Shown here: positions 51,425-61,156 of the stretch, piece by piece
Layout of the letters: each line of letters opens with the position of its first letter
How positions within the stretch are numbered: the stretch's first letter is position 1
DNA from: Isochrysis galbana
Lineage: Eukaryota > Haptophyta > Isochrysidales > Isochrysidaceae
Length of the DNA: 64,000 nt
Direction: 5' to 3'
Assembly (NCBI GenBank): GCA_018136815.1
Contig: CM030941.1
Location: 2,648,984 to 2,712,983, forward strand
Made by a program: the position numbers and the translations under genes
Notes under the pieces: model-generated
What the model was told of the DNA's origin: nothing
What the model saw: only the letters and a program-made list of their open reading frames with translations
Database searches by the model: none

Positions 51425-51592
51425 TAGGTGAGGAAGGGGCACGAGGAAGGGCAGGAAGGGCAGGGCAGGAGGAAGAGCAGGAAGGGCAGGGCAGGAGGAA
51501 GGGCAGGAGGAAGGGGGCAGGAGGAAGGGGGCAGGAGGAAGGGGGCAGGAGGAAGGGGGCAGGAGGAAGGGGGCAGGAGGAAGGGCAGGTCC
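51425..51592. repeat. G/A-rich minisatellite
   Basis: Irregular GGCAGG/GGAAGG units, resolving into about six copies of GGGGGCAGGAGGAA between 51505 and 51590. Confidence 0.9.
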
Positions 51593-52125
51593 TTCCGCAC
51601 TTTTCGCCAAGAAGGAACGGCGTGCAGAAAAAGTTGTTATGCTGCATGATGAGTGGCAATCACACTTTGTTCCGCCCGTCCTCCGCGCCCAGAGTTCCCC
51701 CGCGAAAAGAGTGAACGCACGGCGTGCACCTTCCTGGAAGTTGCTATGCGCACGCACGGCGCCCCCGCGGGGGTGCGCCGGTGCACATCGCGCCGTGCCC
51801 ACGCACGGCGTGCACATGTGATTGCAAGTCATCACAGGCGCTGTGTAACGAAACATCTCTTATATGGCCAGTTTACGTAGTTGTGGGCCGCAGGGGCTAC
51901 ACACATGGAACGGGTTGACATGCGCGCGCACGGCGTATCCGCGGGGGGACCGATGCACATCGCGCCGTGCCCATGCACGGCGTGCACCGATGTGATTAGC
52001 GAAGAAGCTTTGACGGCCTCTCTCTCTTATAATTTTAACAAGATCTAATGTTAAACAACTACAATACAACTGTGGACATTTGATCGCTCAATTCTACTGA
52101 TGTCCCACTATTGACGGAACGACAC

Positions 52126-53135
52126 CTCATATCTAAGCCCTTCACCCCTATCCCCCTAGTAGTGTACGGGGGGAGCCGCCTGATGGCGGTGGGAGAAGGG
52201 CCGGGGGAGTGGGGGTGTAGAAAGTATGCTACGTACTACGTGTGGAGTAGCGGTAGGGTGTGGAGATGGACTGTTCCCAGGATCCGGGTAAGGCTCCTGA
52301 GACTCCATCCTTGGCAACCCACGCGTCCGTAGGCGGCCTATCAATTTGGGTAGCGGGTGAAGATACTTGGGAAGGCTTGGGCACGGGTGCAGTGGTGACG
52401 GGGTCCGCGCGCGGCGGCGAGGGCGGATTTGGCGGTGCAGAGGGCGGTGGTGGGTCCATAGGAACAGACTGAATCAATCTCTAGTGGGTGATTTCTAGCG
52501 AGAGACCACACACAACTCAGTCAGTAGGGGCTCAAGGACAAGATTCATCGGCGAATAGCGTCTCAACGCGAGCACAGCGGCGTGCACTTTACCTATAGCT
52601 TTTCGTAGCTTCGCCATGGAGTAGCTGGTAGACTTAAAAAGTCTAGAAGCTTACATAGGTGTTAGACTTACAGAGTCTAGATGCTTGAGGTTCTTGAGGG
52701 TGTACTTTAGCAAGCAAGATGCTCGCTACTCCCTTGGTCTTCATCGACACGTGCTTACTACTCCCTTGATCTCCATGCCTGGGTGATCAGTCCAGAGCTA
52801 GAGCATATTCATATTCTGAGTAGAAAGAAGCTTGTAGAAGCTGCTTGGCCACGTGGGTATAATGGTAGGCCAACATTGAATGAAGTGTAGTGATTGATAG
52901 AAGCTTGGAGACGTCGTACGACGTATAGATAGACATAAGAACGAAGATTGATGATTTACCATCGCGCTTATAACGGTAGAGCGGAAAATAGCGAAACAGC
53001 CTGCAGAGGCTCGCGAATGCGACATAGGGGTTCCATTCGCGCCGCGAGTGCGGTAAGAATATTAAAAGGTTTTTTTTACACGCGCCCACCGCCACCGTTG
53101 GCCACAACCTGTCTCGACACCGCCCAGCCGCACGC
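52126..53135. other. Intergenic with an LTR-like terminus
   Basis: 52125-52195 is an inverted match to 21445-21512. The stretch up to 53023 ends GCGAATGCGACA, the inverse of the TGTCGCATTC start of LTR families A and B, so 52490-53023 may be a third, minus-strand LTR; it contains GTAGACTTAAAAAGTCTAGA and a related GTTAGACTTACAGAGTCTAGA. TATTAAAAGGTTTTTTTTA lies at 53050-53068. No host gene recognised. Confidence 0.45.
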
Positions 53136-54857
53136 TTATGACGTAGGCCCCGACTTAAGATCATTAGGGGGGCCTACGTCATACGAATTGCCTGCAGCGG
53201 AGCATTGTTGCGTAAGTGGCAACAGTAATTGCGAGGCCAACATGGCCATCACACGCCGAAGAGCCCCACAAGCGATGTGTCGTTCGTTGTGATGCAGCGC
53301 AGAGGCGAGCGGTCCACCATCGCGCGCAACTTCGGCCCACTGCACGTCGGTCAGCGCAGTGAGCCGCTCCACCTCCCGCAGCACCGCTTGCATGCGCAGC
53401 CGGCCATCGAGCACGTCATCGTAGCTTTCGTTGATTACTGGTGAGAAGGTGTGGAACCCGAGCGAGCGCAGAGTGGCGAGAGTTCCGGGCGATCCGAGCA
53501 TGAGTAGTGGGACACCGTGCTGGAGAGGTTTGAATGACTTTTCCGTCAAGAACGCCAGTCGAGCACCGGCATCGTCCGCCACCATGTCCGACTCGAACGT
53601 CAGCGCGAAGCGGACACCACGCCAAATGGCGACTGAAGATGAGAAGTATGTGGCCTCGTGGCCTCGGCTGCTCGGAGCAATGTCAAGCACGCGAGGCAAG
53701 CGAGAACAAAGATTCTCGACAAGGCGATGATCAGATAGCAGACGCCGCTGATCGTCCAGGGAGTATGGCGCAGGCCACCCGGGGGCGGGCTCACCTGGTG
53801 CAAAGAGTGCTTGCACTTGCCCATTCTGCCCAGCCCATGACGTTGCAGTCTTGGGCGAGTCACAAAACGCGTAGCGGCTCGCGGACCAGCGTGCACGCTC
53901 GGGCAACAGCCCTCGTTGGAATAAATCGAGCATCACTAGCCCACGCAGAAACCGGGGCTTGCCCCCCAGAACCAGAAACGCTGCAGGTGAGAACTTAGGT
54001 TCAGACGGATGGCTGGCCAGTCGGCGCGCTCCCGATGGCAGTGAACCATGCCGTGAGCAGGTCAGCCCCTGCCCCTTTTGACGACGCTGCGAGACGAGCA
54101 GCCACAAGTTGGAGTGCCAGTACAGCTGGCAAATCGAAGTTTCGTCGTTGCGTGCTCCAGACCCCAGGCCCTGGACGCGCTCCCACTGGTGTAGAGGCTC
54201 CCACACCGAGCGGCGCTCCTTCTCGCCGGTGCAAGAGCAGCCAACGCAATCTCCGCCGTTGCGATACGCCGAGCTACGCATCACGCCGTGGTTGAAGTGG
54301 ACCAAGCAAATCCGGTCGATTGGTATCGTAAATTTGTGAAGCACGCGTCGCACCGCCTGCAGCGTCGCGTCGACGGCCCATTCGCTCGCAGCGAGCAGCA
54401 GCGCACGCGCTCCGTCGGGCTCGAGCAGCTGCGCAAGCTGTTGGTAGTGGGCGCCGACGCGCTCAGTCGCGCGCGGGCCCAGAAAGCCCGCAGCTGCAGC
54501 ATCATGCCAGTTCCAATACTGCGCGAGAACCAGCCGGTGCGCTGATGGCGTGAGAGCCGCAGCGCGAGAGCAGTTGGCGGGGCCTGGCCGTCGGGCGCCA
54601 AGCGCAGCGAGGATAAAGTCGGCCTGGCCTGCGGAGGGGATGGTGGGCACCTCCGGGCTCAAGAAAGGGTGAGCTGTCAAGGGCAGCACGCGCACGTCGA
54701 GTTCCTTCCCCGGCCACGAGCAGCGCCACCGCACAGCCGAGAAGGACATTGTGGTGTGCGAATGCTGCCGCGCCGCGCGCCCGGCGGATCGGTCGGTCAG
54801 TCCAGCAGCGGGAGGTGTGGCGACGGCAGGGAATACTTTAACTCTTGTTTGATCCAC
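53136..54857 (-). CDS. Glycosyltransferase-like protein (fucosyltransferase/exostosin-type)
   Basis: Up to 573 residues; the ATG at 54749 (codon 37) is an equally good start. The most telling part is 417-500: FALTFESDMVADDAG, RLAFLTEKSFKPLQHGVPLL, LGSPGTLATLRSLGFHTF and INESYDD. The T-E-K-x-F-K-P-x-x-x-x-x-P pattern followed by G-F-x-T-F marks the donor-binding half of alpha-1,3-fucosyltransferase-like and related GT-B enzymes abundant in marine algae. An N-terminal strand VRVLPLTAHPF and LVLAQYWNWHDAAA fit the acceptor domain. Residues ~200-290 are unlike the rest and may be an unspliced intron ending CACCTGCAG. No signal anchor is obvious, so an upstream exon may be missing. Confidence 0.65.
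   Translation of the reverse strand: MDQTRVKVFPAVATPPAAGLTDRSAGRAARQHSHTTMSFSAVRWRCSWPGKELDVRVLPLTAHPFLSPEVPTIPSAGQADFILAALGARRPGPANCSRAAALTPSAHRLVLAQYWNWHDAAAAGFLGPRATERVGAHYQQLAQLLEPDGARALLLAASEWAVDATLQAVRRVLHKFTIPIDRICLVHFNHGVMRSSAYRNGGDCVGCSCTGEKERRSVWEPLHQWERVQGLGSGARNDETSICQLYWHSNLWLLVSQRRQKGQGLTCSRHGSLPSGARRLASHPSEPKFSPAAFLVLGGKPRFLRGLVMLDLFQRGLLPERARWSASRYAFCDSPKTATSWAGQNGQVQALFAPGEPAPGWPAPYSLDDQRRLLSDHRLVENLCSRLPRVLDIAPSSRGHEATYFSSSVAIWRGVRFALTFESDMVADDAGARLAFLTEKSFKPLQHGVPLLMLGSPGTLATLRSLGFHTFSPVINESYDDVLDGRLRMQAVLREVERLTALTDVQWAEVARDGGPLASALHHNERHIACGALRRVMAMLASQLLLPLTQQCSAAGNSYDVGPPNDLKSGPTS
53137..53183. other. 15-bp perfect stem-loop at the 3' end of the glycosyltransferase gene
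   Basis: TATGACGTAGGCCCC (53137-53151) pairs with 53169-53183; loop 17 nt. It overlaps the last codons and stop on the minus strand, so its transcript end can fold. Confidence 0.8.
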
Positions 54858-55476
54858 CTAGCATATGGTGGTCCGTGAATAGATAGTAGTGTTGTGTAGA
54901 CCAATGATAACATCGTGCGGCTAGCGCTCGTGATGGCGACACAAGGACTCCAGACAAGGTCGACGTTGCCACACGCATAGTAGCTCTGAGGTATCTACAA
55001 CAAAACACGACTTAAGATTAAACAGCTCTTTACTGCCGGGAGCGCAGCATGCAAATGGATGCTTCGAAGTTTCGTTTTTTGGGGACACGCCGCAACTCCG
55101 GACTACCCCCTCTCAACTCCGGACCGACCACGAGACTAGATCTCGCCCGAGGGTAAGACTAAAGTAGATCGCTCGAGCGTAACACTAAATCTCTCGCTCG
55201 AACGCCCCCGACCCTCGAACGCCCCCGACCCAGAAAGAACACTCGAAAGAATAACGTTAAATGAAAATGAAGGAGGGGAGGAGAGAGAAGAGGGGGGGGG
55301 GCTGAAGAGGCGCGCGTAGTACCTGCCCCATCCCACCTGCCGTCGCGCTCGCACCCGCCCACTCCTCGATCTTACCTCCCCCACCCTCCGCTCTCCACAC
55401 ACACACACCTGCTGCCCTCGCCTCACTCACACCCTACCTCGACTCTCTCCTCTCGCCAGCCTAGCCTCGATTCTCG
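54858..55476. other. Intergenic, C/T-rich leader
   Basis: Direct AACTCCGGAC pair (55092, 55115) and a CGAACGCCCCCGACCC pair (55200, 55216). No gene seen. Confidence 0.4.
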
Positions 55477-55867
55477 ATGCTAGAAGGCTCCAGCTCAACG
55501 TCCTCCTCATGGATGGCGCAAAAGAAGAATGTCGTCCGCATCTTCGAGCTCTTTCAGTCTTCGCTGCCTATGGAGGTGCGTGATGCTCTTGCGCCTCATC
55601 CCTTTGAGGAGCTCTGCTCCGAGGAGAAGGCTTGCAACCCTCAATCAATTGTACGACGAGTTCGCGAACTTCCTCGTCTTCAACTACAAGATCGAGTTGG
55701 GGCGCTACTCGAGCCAAAGTCTCGCTGTCGGGCCAGCCACCAACTACCTCCGCATCTTGCTAAATTTGGTGAGCGACCGCTTCAAGGCGTGCGGCACCTC
55801 TGAGACCAAGCTGTTCTTGACGGCACTCGACTCCTACGCCAACACCGAGGCTGCGCTTTACGGTTAA
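55477..55867 (+). pseudogene. Frameshifted unknown protein
   Basis: Frame 1 gives MAQKKNVVRIFELFQSS and LAPHPFEELCSEEKA; frame 2, from about 55632, gives TLNQLYDEFANFLVFNYKIE, ATNYLRILLNLVSDRFKAC and ETKLFLTALDSYANTEAA to a stop at 55865-55867. No splice sites fit between them, so a one-base shift is likely. The helical second part resembles N-terminal (core-binding-like) regions of algal Crypton/tyrosine-recombinase elements, but I cannot confirm that. Confidence 0.4.
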
Positions 55868-56306
55868 AAATTCCGTCCTAGAAACTAGGACCGCGTCCTA
55901 GAAAATCCATGGATTCCTAGGACTCTGGGACCCCCCTCCACGATGGCCCCCCTCGCGGGCCACCGGCCCCCATACCCATACATCGCCCGCACTTCTTCGG
56001 TTCGCGCGCGCGCTGGCCATTGCCATTGCAACAAACAGCGCGCACGGTGGTGCGCGCGGTGGCGGCGGGCCGAGAGTGGCGGCGGCCCAGGGCGGTGTGG
56101 CGGAGGCGGCGATGGCGGAGGCGGCGATTGCGGTAGTGGCGACGGGGAGGAGGGCGGCGAGGGCGAGGGCGGCGGCGGCGAGGGCGGCGGCGGCGAGGGA
56201 GAGAGCGGCGGCGGCGACAACGGCGGCGGCGAGGGCGAGGGCGGCGGCGGCGATCTAGTCTAACCTTGACTAGATATATTGACTCATATATCTTGCTACT
56301 CCTCTA
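55868..56306. other. GGC/GGCGAG low-complexity block
   Basis: 56040-56258 is (GGCGGC)/(GGCGAGGGCG) repeats. 55870-55920 has TCCTAG/CTAGGA palindromic steps. Confidence 0.6.
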
Positions 56307-57158
56307 CTACACGTTCTGCAAGTCTGAGTCCTCTTCCACAATGAGCTCAGGCCTGCGCAGCTGACAGTATTCGTACAATGTTGACATGCACTCTTTGGTG
56401 ATGCGCACACTGCAACCCTTGATGGATTGGCCGTCAGAGTACTTTTTCCAAGCTGCTGCTGACGCTGGTGTGTGTTGTACTGTGATAGGAAGAAAGGCCT
56501 GCAAATGCACTTTTCCTTGGTCAATGTGTGCCTCTTTTCCTTCACCTGTTAAGTACGGCACAAAAGTCGGTGTTGCTCCCCAACAGTGTTCAGTGCTTGA
56601 TCTTGCCCGCCATGACACGTTTGCAGCTTGCTTGTTGATGTTGTCTATCCGAACCATGCTCACACGGAGTTCACCATCTGCATCCGCCAGCCTGCAAAAG
56701 TAAAGGCCCTTCTTGTCAAGATCTTGTGCAGCCATGTGCAAAGGCAGCTTAGCAACAAATTCTGACTGAGCTCTCTCCTTTAGTGCTCGTTGGCGGTCCA
56801 CCTTTGGTGCGTTGATGCCAGTTGCACCCTTGATTAGAGGAAGGGGCTGATCTCCAACAACATCATCAATGTCAATGCATGCATCAGATGTGCCTGCTAC
56901 CACCCGGGAGCCGGCACCTTCTTTGGCGTGGCCCAGCAAGATGTCCCACATTTCAGTCCATCGGAGAGGAGCTCCATCCAACAGATCGATCATGCACATC
57001 AGCGTCATCGCCGCACGCGAGCCACAAAAAGCTGACACACCCCCCCCCATGACCCACTCAGACATTCGATGACATCGCAACAATCCTGAAGAGCCTCCAC
57101 CGCGTGAAGAACGTCGTTGGTCCCGCTCTGCCCGCCCAAGACCAACCACCAACCACAA
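56307..57158 (-). CDS. Unknown protein
   Basis: Minus-strand frame of 283 codons. The last two thirds have natural composition: ATGINAPKVDRQRALKERAQ, EFVAKLPLHMAAQDLDKKGL, YFCRLADADGELRVSMVRID, AANVSWRARSSTEHCWG, ENVHLQAF-like strand and RITKECMSTLYEYCQLRRPE. Codon use is less GC-rich than neighbours. No known domain is recognised; it resembles accessory proteins of transposons or phage-like plasmids only in style. The first ~60 residues are poor and the true start may be the Met at about residue 50, or the frame may be a 3' exon. Confidence 0.45.
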   Translation of the reverse strand: MWLVVGLGRAERDQRRSSRGGGSSGLLRCHRMSEWVMGGGVSAFCGSRAAMTLMCMIDLLDGAPLRWTEMWDILLGHAKEGAGSRVVAGTSDACIDIDDVVGDQPLPLIKGATGINAPKVDRQRALKERAQSEFVAKLPLHMAAQDLDKKGLYFCRLADADGELRVSMVRIDNINKQAANVSWRARSSTEHCWGATPTFVPYLTGEGKEAHIDQGKVHLQAFLPITVQHTPASAAAWKKYSDGQSIKGCSVRITKECMSTLYEYCQLRRPELIVEEDSDLQNV

Positions 57159-58581
57159 CGGTAAGATTACGATTCACGATTGCGCTCAGCAGCATCGCTT
57201 GCGTCCCAATTGGTATCCAAAGGGCACGCAAGGTCGCAACTTTGGCCGCCGAAAGCGCCGTCGCACTGCCGCCGATCTGGATAGCCAGGAACCGGATTGT
57301 GAGTTTTCAGACGATAGCATGGGGTGTGAGTCGTGCGACGAGGCCTGACTAGTTTAGTCAAGCACTCACATCTCTGCTGACTGGACCAACCTAGTCATAC
57401 CAACTGTCTGACTAGACCAACCTAGTCATAGATGGAGGCTTGACTAGCCCTCTGACTATAGTCAGGATCGGAATCACGTACAGCCTTGGGCTGGGGTTTA
57501 TGATCTCCGGCTGAGGCTCGTTCGGTGGGGGGAGACTGTCGGCAGTTAGAAGTCGGGGGAATGGGGGTTGGGGCAGTTAGAAGTCGGGAAACAGGGGCTG
57601 GGCCTTGTTATACCAATCCCTTTTGTATCTCCCCACTATGGTATATCCTTTCCAACTGCCCGACTTTCCAATTTCTCGACTTTCTAACTTCTCGACTTTC
57701 TAACTGCTTAAGAGTCTGGTCTTCATGCCGTATCGCCGCGCCTGTCTGCCTTTTCGGCGGCGCCTACCTTCCTCGCCGTGCTTGTCTCCTCGCCGTACTT
57801 GTCTGTCTCCTCGCCGTGCCTGTGCCTCTTCGCCGTACCTCACCACGCCTACCGTACAGCCTCCTCGCCACGCCTCCTGTCGCCTCACCATCGGCAACAC
57901 CAGCACGGGGGTGATGGCGATTGAACGCTTTTCCATGTGTAGGCTGATGGCTGATGGTGATTGAACGCTTTTCCATGCTGTGGGGGTGATGGTGATGGCG
58001 ATTGAAAGCTTTTCCATGTGTAGGCTGATGGTGATTGAACTCTTTTCCATCTGTGGGTGATGGTGATTGAACGCTTTTCCATGCTGTGGGTGATGGTGAT
58101 TGAACATTGAACTCTTCTCGCCTAGGATCAATACGGAATACGGGGGTTTGAAGCCAACCTATTACCCATTAATCGGTAGTCAATTAATATGTCATTAATA
58201 GGGGGTTTCAAAAAGTGCCTATTAATAGCGAGCCCTAGTTTTGAGCACCCTTCATTTCTATTTCTTTCTCGCCCGTCGCCGCATCTCTTGCTCAGTGCTC
58301 AGCGTTCTTGGGTGCTTTGCAACTAGCAATTATACCCTCCTCATGAGGGTATTGTCAAAAAAACAACTGAACCTGAGGTCGCGGCCTCTTAGCGGGCGAT
58401 TTCCAAAGATACCGCCGCTTGTTTCAAGGACAAGGACCGATCTTTTTGACCGTATTTGGTACTAACTCGCGTTTATAATAAAATCAAAAAATGTGCCAAA
58501 CTACCGCTAAGGCCTGTTCCGAAGAATTTGCCAACGGCAGGATGGAGGGGGGAATAGACATGCTGGCTTTGCGCGCGCTTG
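57159..58581. other. Intergenic rich in tandem repeats
   Basis: GACCAACCTAGTCATA twice (57384-57430) within a CTAGT-rich block; AGTTAGAAGTCGGG twice (57543, 57575); CCTCGCCGTGCTTGTCT units (57770-57850); GATGGTGATTGAACGCTTTT and CCATG units, about five copies, 57910-58110. No gene supported. Confidence 0.6.
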
Positions 58582-60006
58582 TCAAGTCGTGTGGGACAAG
58601 GCGCTCTTTCTTCCTTGTCCTTGCACACGCAATCGGCTCAACGAGTCATACAAGCAGCTCAACTTGGTCCCCTTGCACGTGGGGAATCGTGAGCATATCT
58701 CATTGGGCGGCGGCTGCCCGTTGCACACATGCTGCAATACCTTGACTTCGTCAAACGTTGGTGCACGCAACCATTTGCCCGAGTGCAACCACTTGTTTGA
58801 ATCGCCACTCTCATTTGCATTGCATTGGTCGCACAAGTCCTGCACCGCGAACTTCGAGTTCCACTCGAAGCGGCTGCCTAGAAACTCTGCTGCCACCTGA
58901 CGCGCCGAGCACCACCGCAGGCCATAGCAAATAGAGACTGTGCCTTCAACATACACGTACAGATTGAGCTGCAACATGTTCTCCAGGGTGCGCAAGAGAC
59001 GCGTCGAGAGGCGGTAGATTTGCACCTTGGTCCTCATCTTGTTCACCTCAGGTGGCACGACTGTACCATATCCCCACATCCACGTGCCGTGGGTGCGATG
59101 GTGTGCCCCGATGAAGTCCTCTGTGTAGTGCGCGTGCGACGCGAGGAAGGAGGGCAGGCGGCCAGCGAACAACGTGTCGTCTTCAATCGCCCAGATGTAC
59201 TGATATGACGGAGCTGAATGGACGAGAAGGGCGAGCCCTGGCACGTAATGCAGCCAGGCCGTGTAGTTTTGCCCGAAGGCACTGCGTATCTCCCGTTCGC
59301 CATAGACCATGGCATTGGCACCCATGGCCATCAGCTGGTCGCCCATCGAGCCATTGGGTTGCTGCATGTTGTGCAACACCCACAAATCGTGACCCATCGG
59401 CAGCGGGTGGCGAACGTAGCAGGTCGCGATCAGCGAGAGCGGGATGGCTTTTGCCGTGCGAAGGACGACTGCTGTGTGGTTAGGCTGGCCAAGCATGCGT
59501 AAGACGGCAGGCGCCGGAGGGTGTTCTCGTGCTGAGCCATCCGCGTTGCGTGGCGCCGAACCCATCTCGACTTGCACATGGTCTTGCCAAAGTGGTTGTT
59601 TTGGTGGCCCCACTGTTTTTCGGGTCGTCCGCTCGACACCTTGGCCATCGACATCCCGACTGGTCTGGTTTCGCAACGCGGTCAGGTTCGCCTCGACCGC
59701 AAATGCCCAGAATCTGTCGAGCGATTCGGTGAGCTCCGGGGCGGGTGGCTTGCTGCCACTGGTCGCCGCCGTGTTGCGCACCTCGGACGGTAGCATTCGG
59801 CACACCCTTTCATAGAGAACCGCATCGGCAGGCGGAATGTGGGCATATCGCCGGATGCACTCGGCGCGGGAGTAAAAAATTTCGTAGTGCGCGCTCCGCT
59901 GAATGTGCAGTTGGTTTTCGGCGGGCACGGAAGTGACGAGCCGCCGCTCGAGGGACAGAACGTTTGCTGCCCGGCAGCCCTGGAAGACGGCCTGTGAGGC
60001 GAACAT
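58582..60006 (-). CDS. Probable glycosyltransferase (GT-A type) of algal family
   Basis: 474 residues from the ATG at 60006; the frame is open up to 60273 but that part overlaps the next gene. Features: PLSLIATCYVRHPLPMGHD, NGSMGDQLMAMGANAMV, LHYVPGLALLVHSAPSYQ, then YIWAIEDDTLFAGRLPSFL, where E-D-D after a hydrophobic strand is the likely DxD metal/nucleotide-sugar motif. EDFIGAHHRTHGTWMWGYG and a late Cys-rich part (DLCDQCNANESGD, HVCNGQPPPNEICSRFP) suggest disulfides in the secretory pathway. Residues 1-15 are mildly hydrophobic; no clear anchor. Sits head-to-tail with the gene at 59810-61156. Confidence 0.6.
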   Translation of the reverse strand: MFASQAVFQGCRAANVLSLERRLVTSVPAENQLHIQRSAHYEIFYSRAECIRRYAHIPPADAVLYERVCRMLPSEVRNTAATSGSKPPAPELTESLDRFWAFAVEANLTALRNQTSRDVDGQGVERTTRKTVGPPKQPLWQDHVQVEMGSAPRNADGSAREHPPAPAVLRMLGQPNHTAVVLRTAKAIPLSLIATCYVRHPLPMGHDLWVLHNMQQPNGSMGDQLMAMGANAMVYGEREIRSAFGQNYTAWLHYVPGLALLVHSAPSYQYIWAIEDDTLFAGRLPSFLASHAHYTEDFIGAHHRTHGTWMWGYGTVVPPEVNKMRTKVQIYRLSTRLLRTLENMLQLNLYVYVEGTVSICYGLRWCSARQVAAEFLGSRFEWNSKFAVQDLCDQCNANESGDSNKWLHSGKWLRAPTFDEVKVLQHVCNGQPPPNEICSRFPTCKGTKLSCLYDSLSRLRVQGQGRKSALSHTT

Positions 60007-61156
60007 CCGAGCGGCGTGTGGTTGGCATGCCGTGTGCAGCAGCAAGCGCGAGCGCAGAGGGCGGCGAGGGGCCGAGGGGGCGGGTGATTGCCTGCGCAGA
60101 AGTGTTAATGTCAGGTGAGCCGAGTTGAACAAAGGCAGGAGAGGCGAGAAGCTTATGCGCTTCCACCGAGTGCAAGAGGAGCATCGGCCCCTCGATTGGC
60201 CGCGTGTATCGTGGTTCGAAGAAGCTTCTCGATCCGGAACTCGTTCCCTTGGCGGCACTTTTGAAGGCGGCACAGGCTTCCGTCAGCCTGTGAACGCCCA
60301 CTGAGATGCAGGCGCCTGATGTGGCACACACGCGGTAGTTGGAGGTCTGAAGTGTGCGCATCACCTCACGGAGAGGACGCTGGTCGTCCGCCGTCTGGCC
60401 CTTCTTCAGCTCATCCGACCAGAGCTTGAGCAGGGTGGTGAGCGGCCGACCTTTGCGCGCCAGCAAAGCGAAGTTGTGAGGAAGGAAGTCGGAAACCCGC
60501 GAGGGCCGCACGATGCCGTACGCCGCGAAGTATCGCCGCTGCTCGGCGGTCATCTCCTGCTCTTCCTGGAGCGGAGAGGTTTCAAAGTTGACCGCAAAAT
60601 CGAGAGCTGCGTTGCGGTGCGCGGCGTCCATCGCGGTGCGTAGCAAGCCAGAGCAAACTTGGACTGAGGCGTCGAGCGCGAGAGTGAGCTCGAACGGCGA
60701 GGCGGCCAGCGCCGCGAGCCTCGGGAGGTAGGCGTGAGCGTGGCCACTGAGCGGGTAGACGGAGGTGTTTCCGGAGAGGAGGAAGTCGAAGGATTGCGTC
60801 AGGGAGGGCGTAAGGGGGGCGTCGCAGACGAGCGCGGTGGGGAGGCCCGGTGCGATCGCACGGATGCCTGCGGCGCTACGCTGCGCCTCGAGCAGGTACT
60901 TGGCTGCGCCCTTGCCTGGGTGCTCTGGTCTGGTGAACGAAAGCACCACGTACAAGACCCCCACCGGCCTCTCGGCTCTCTCGACAAATCGGCCGTCGAC
61001 GGCCGATTTCACGAGGCCGTCATAATCCGCGCCTGCCCGGAGCTCGACCGGGATGGCGCCAGAGTCCCGCCCAGTCCCCTCCACTCCCTGGAGGGTCGCC
61101 AGCCCCAGCCTCGCCCCCATCTCCATCGGGCCAAAACCACGCAGCCAAACAACCAA
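59810..61156 (-). CDS. Glycosyltransferase-like protein, 3' end uncertain
   Basis: 448-codon frame. The convincing part is residues ~60-350: PVGVLYVVLSFTRPEHPGKG, LPTALVCDAPLTPSLTQSFD, LTLALDASVQVCSGLLRTAM, FAVNFETSPLQEEQEMTAEQ, FLPHNFALLARKGRPLTTLL and VCATSGACISVGVHRLTEA. The V-C-D...L-A-L-D-A-S-V pattern is that of small nucleotide-diphospho-sugar transferase-like algal proteins with a D-x-D-like Asp. After about residue 365 (near 60060) the frame loses character, and the natural-looking frame becomes that of the next gene. So either this gene stops early in life through a shift, or the two are one gene joined by an undetected intron or sequencing shift. Confidence 0.55.
   Translation of the reverse strand: MVVWLRGFGPMEMGARLGLATLQGVEGTGRDSGAIPVELRAGADYDGLVKSAVDGRFVERAERPVGVLYVVLSFTRPEHPGKGAAKYLLEAQRSAAGIRAIAPGLPTALVCDAPLTPSLTQSFDFLLSGNTSVYPLSGHAHAYLPRLAALAASPFELTLALDASVQVCSGLLRTAMDAAHRNAALDFAVNFETSPLQEEQEMTAEQRRYFAAYGIVRPSRVSDFLPHNFALLARKGRPLTTLLKLWSDELKKGQTADDQRPLREVMRTLQTSNYRVCATSGACISVGVHRLTEACAAFKSAAKGTSSGSRSFFEPRYTRPIEGPMLLLHSVEAHKLLASPAFVQLGSPDINTSAQAITRPLGPSPPSALALAAAHGMPTTRRSDVRLTGRLPGLPGSKRSVPRAAARHFRARRKPTAHSAERALRNFLLPRRVHPAICPHSACRCGSL

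Larger units (their letters stand above)
49947..52125. mobile_element. Element with long inverted arms carrying an ankyrin-repeat gene
   Basis: Left end GTCGCGTTCCGTCAAAAG (49947), right end TTGACGGAACGACAC (52111-52125), imperfect inverses. Inner arms 50085-50380 and 51690-51890 are inverted copies sharing GCATAGCAACTTCCAGGAAG, GTGCACGCCGTGCGTTCACT and GTGATT.CTTGCAATCA. The left ~95 bases equal, in reverse, the sequence after the Fanzor-like ORF (720-845). Cargo: the ankyrin gene and a GGCAGGAGGAAGG repeat tract. No transposase inside. No unambiguous target duplication. Confidence 0.6.
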
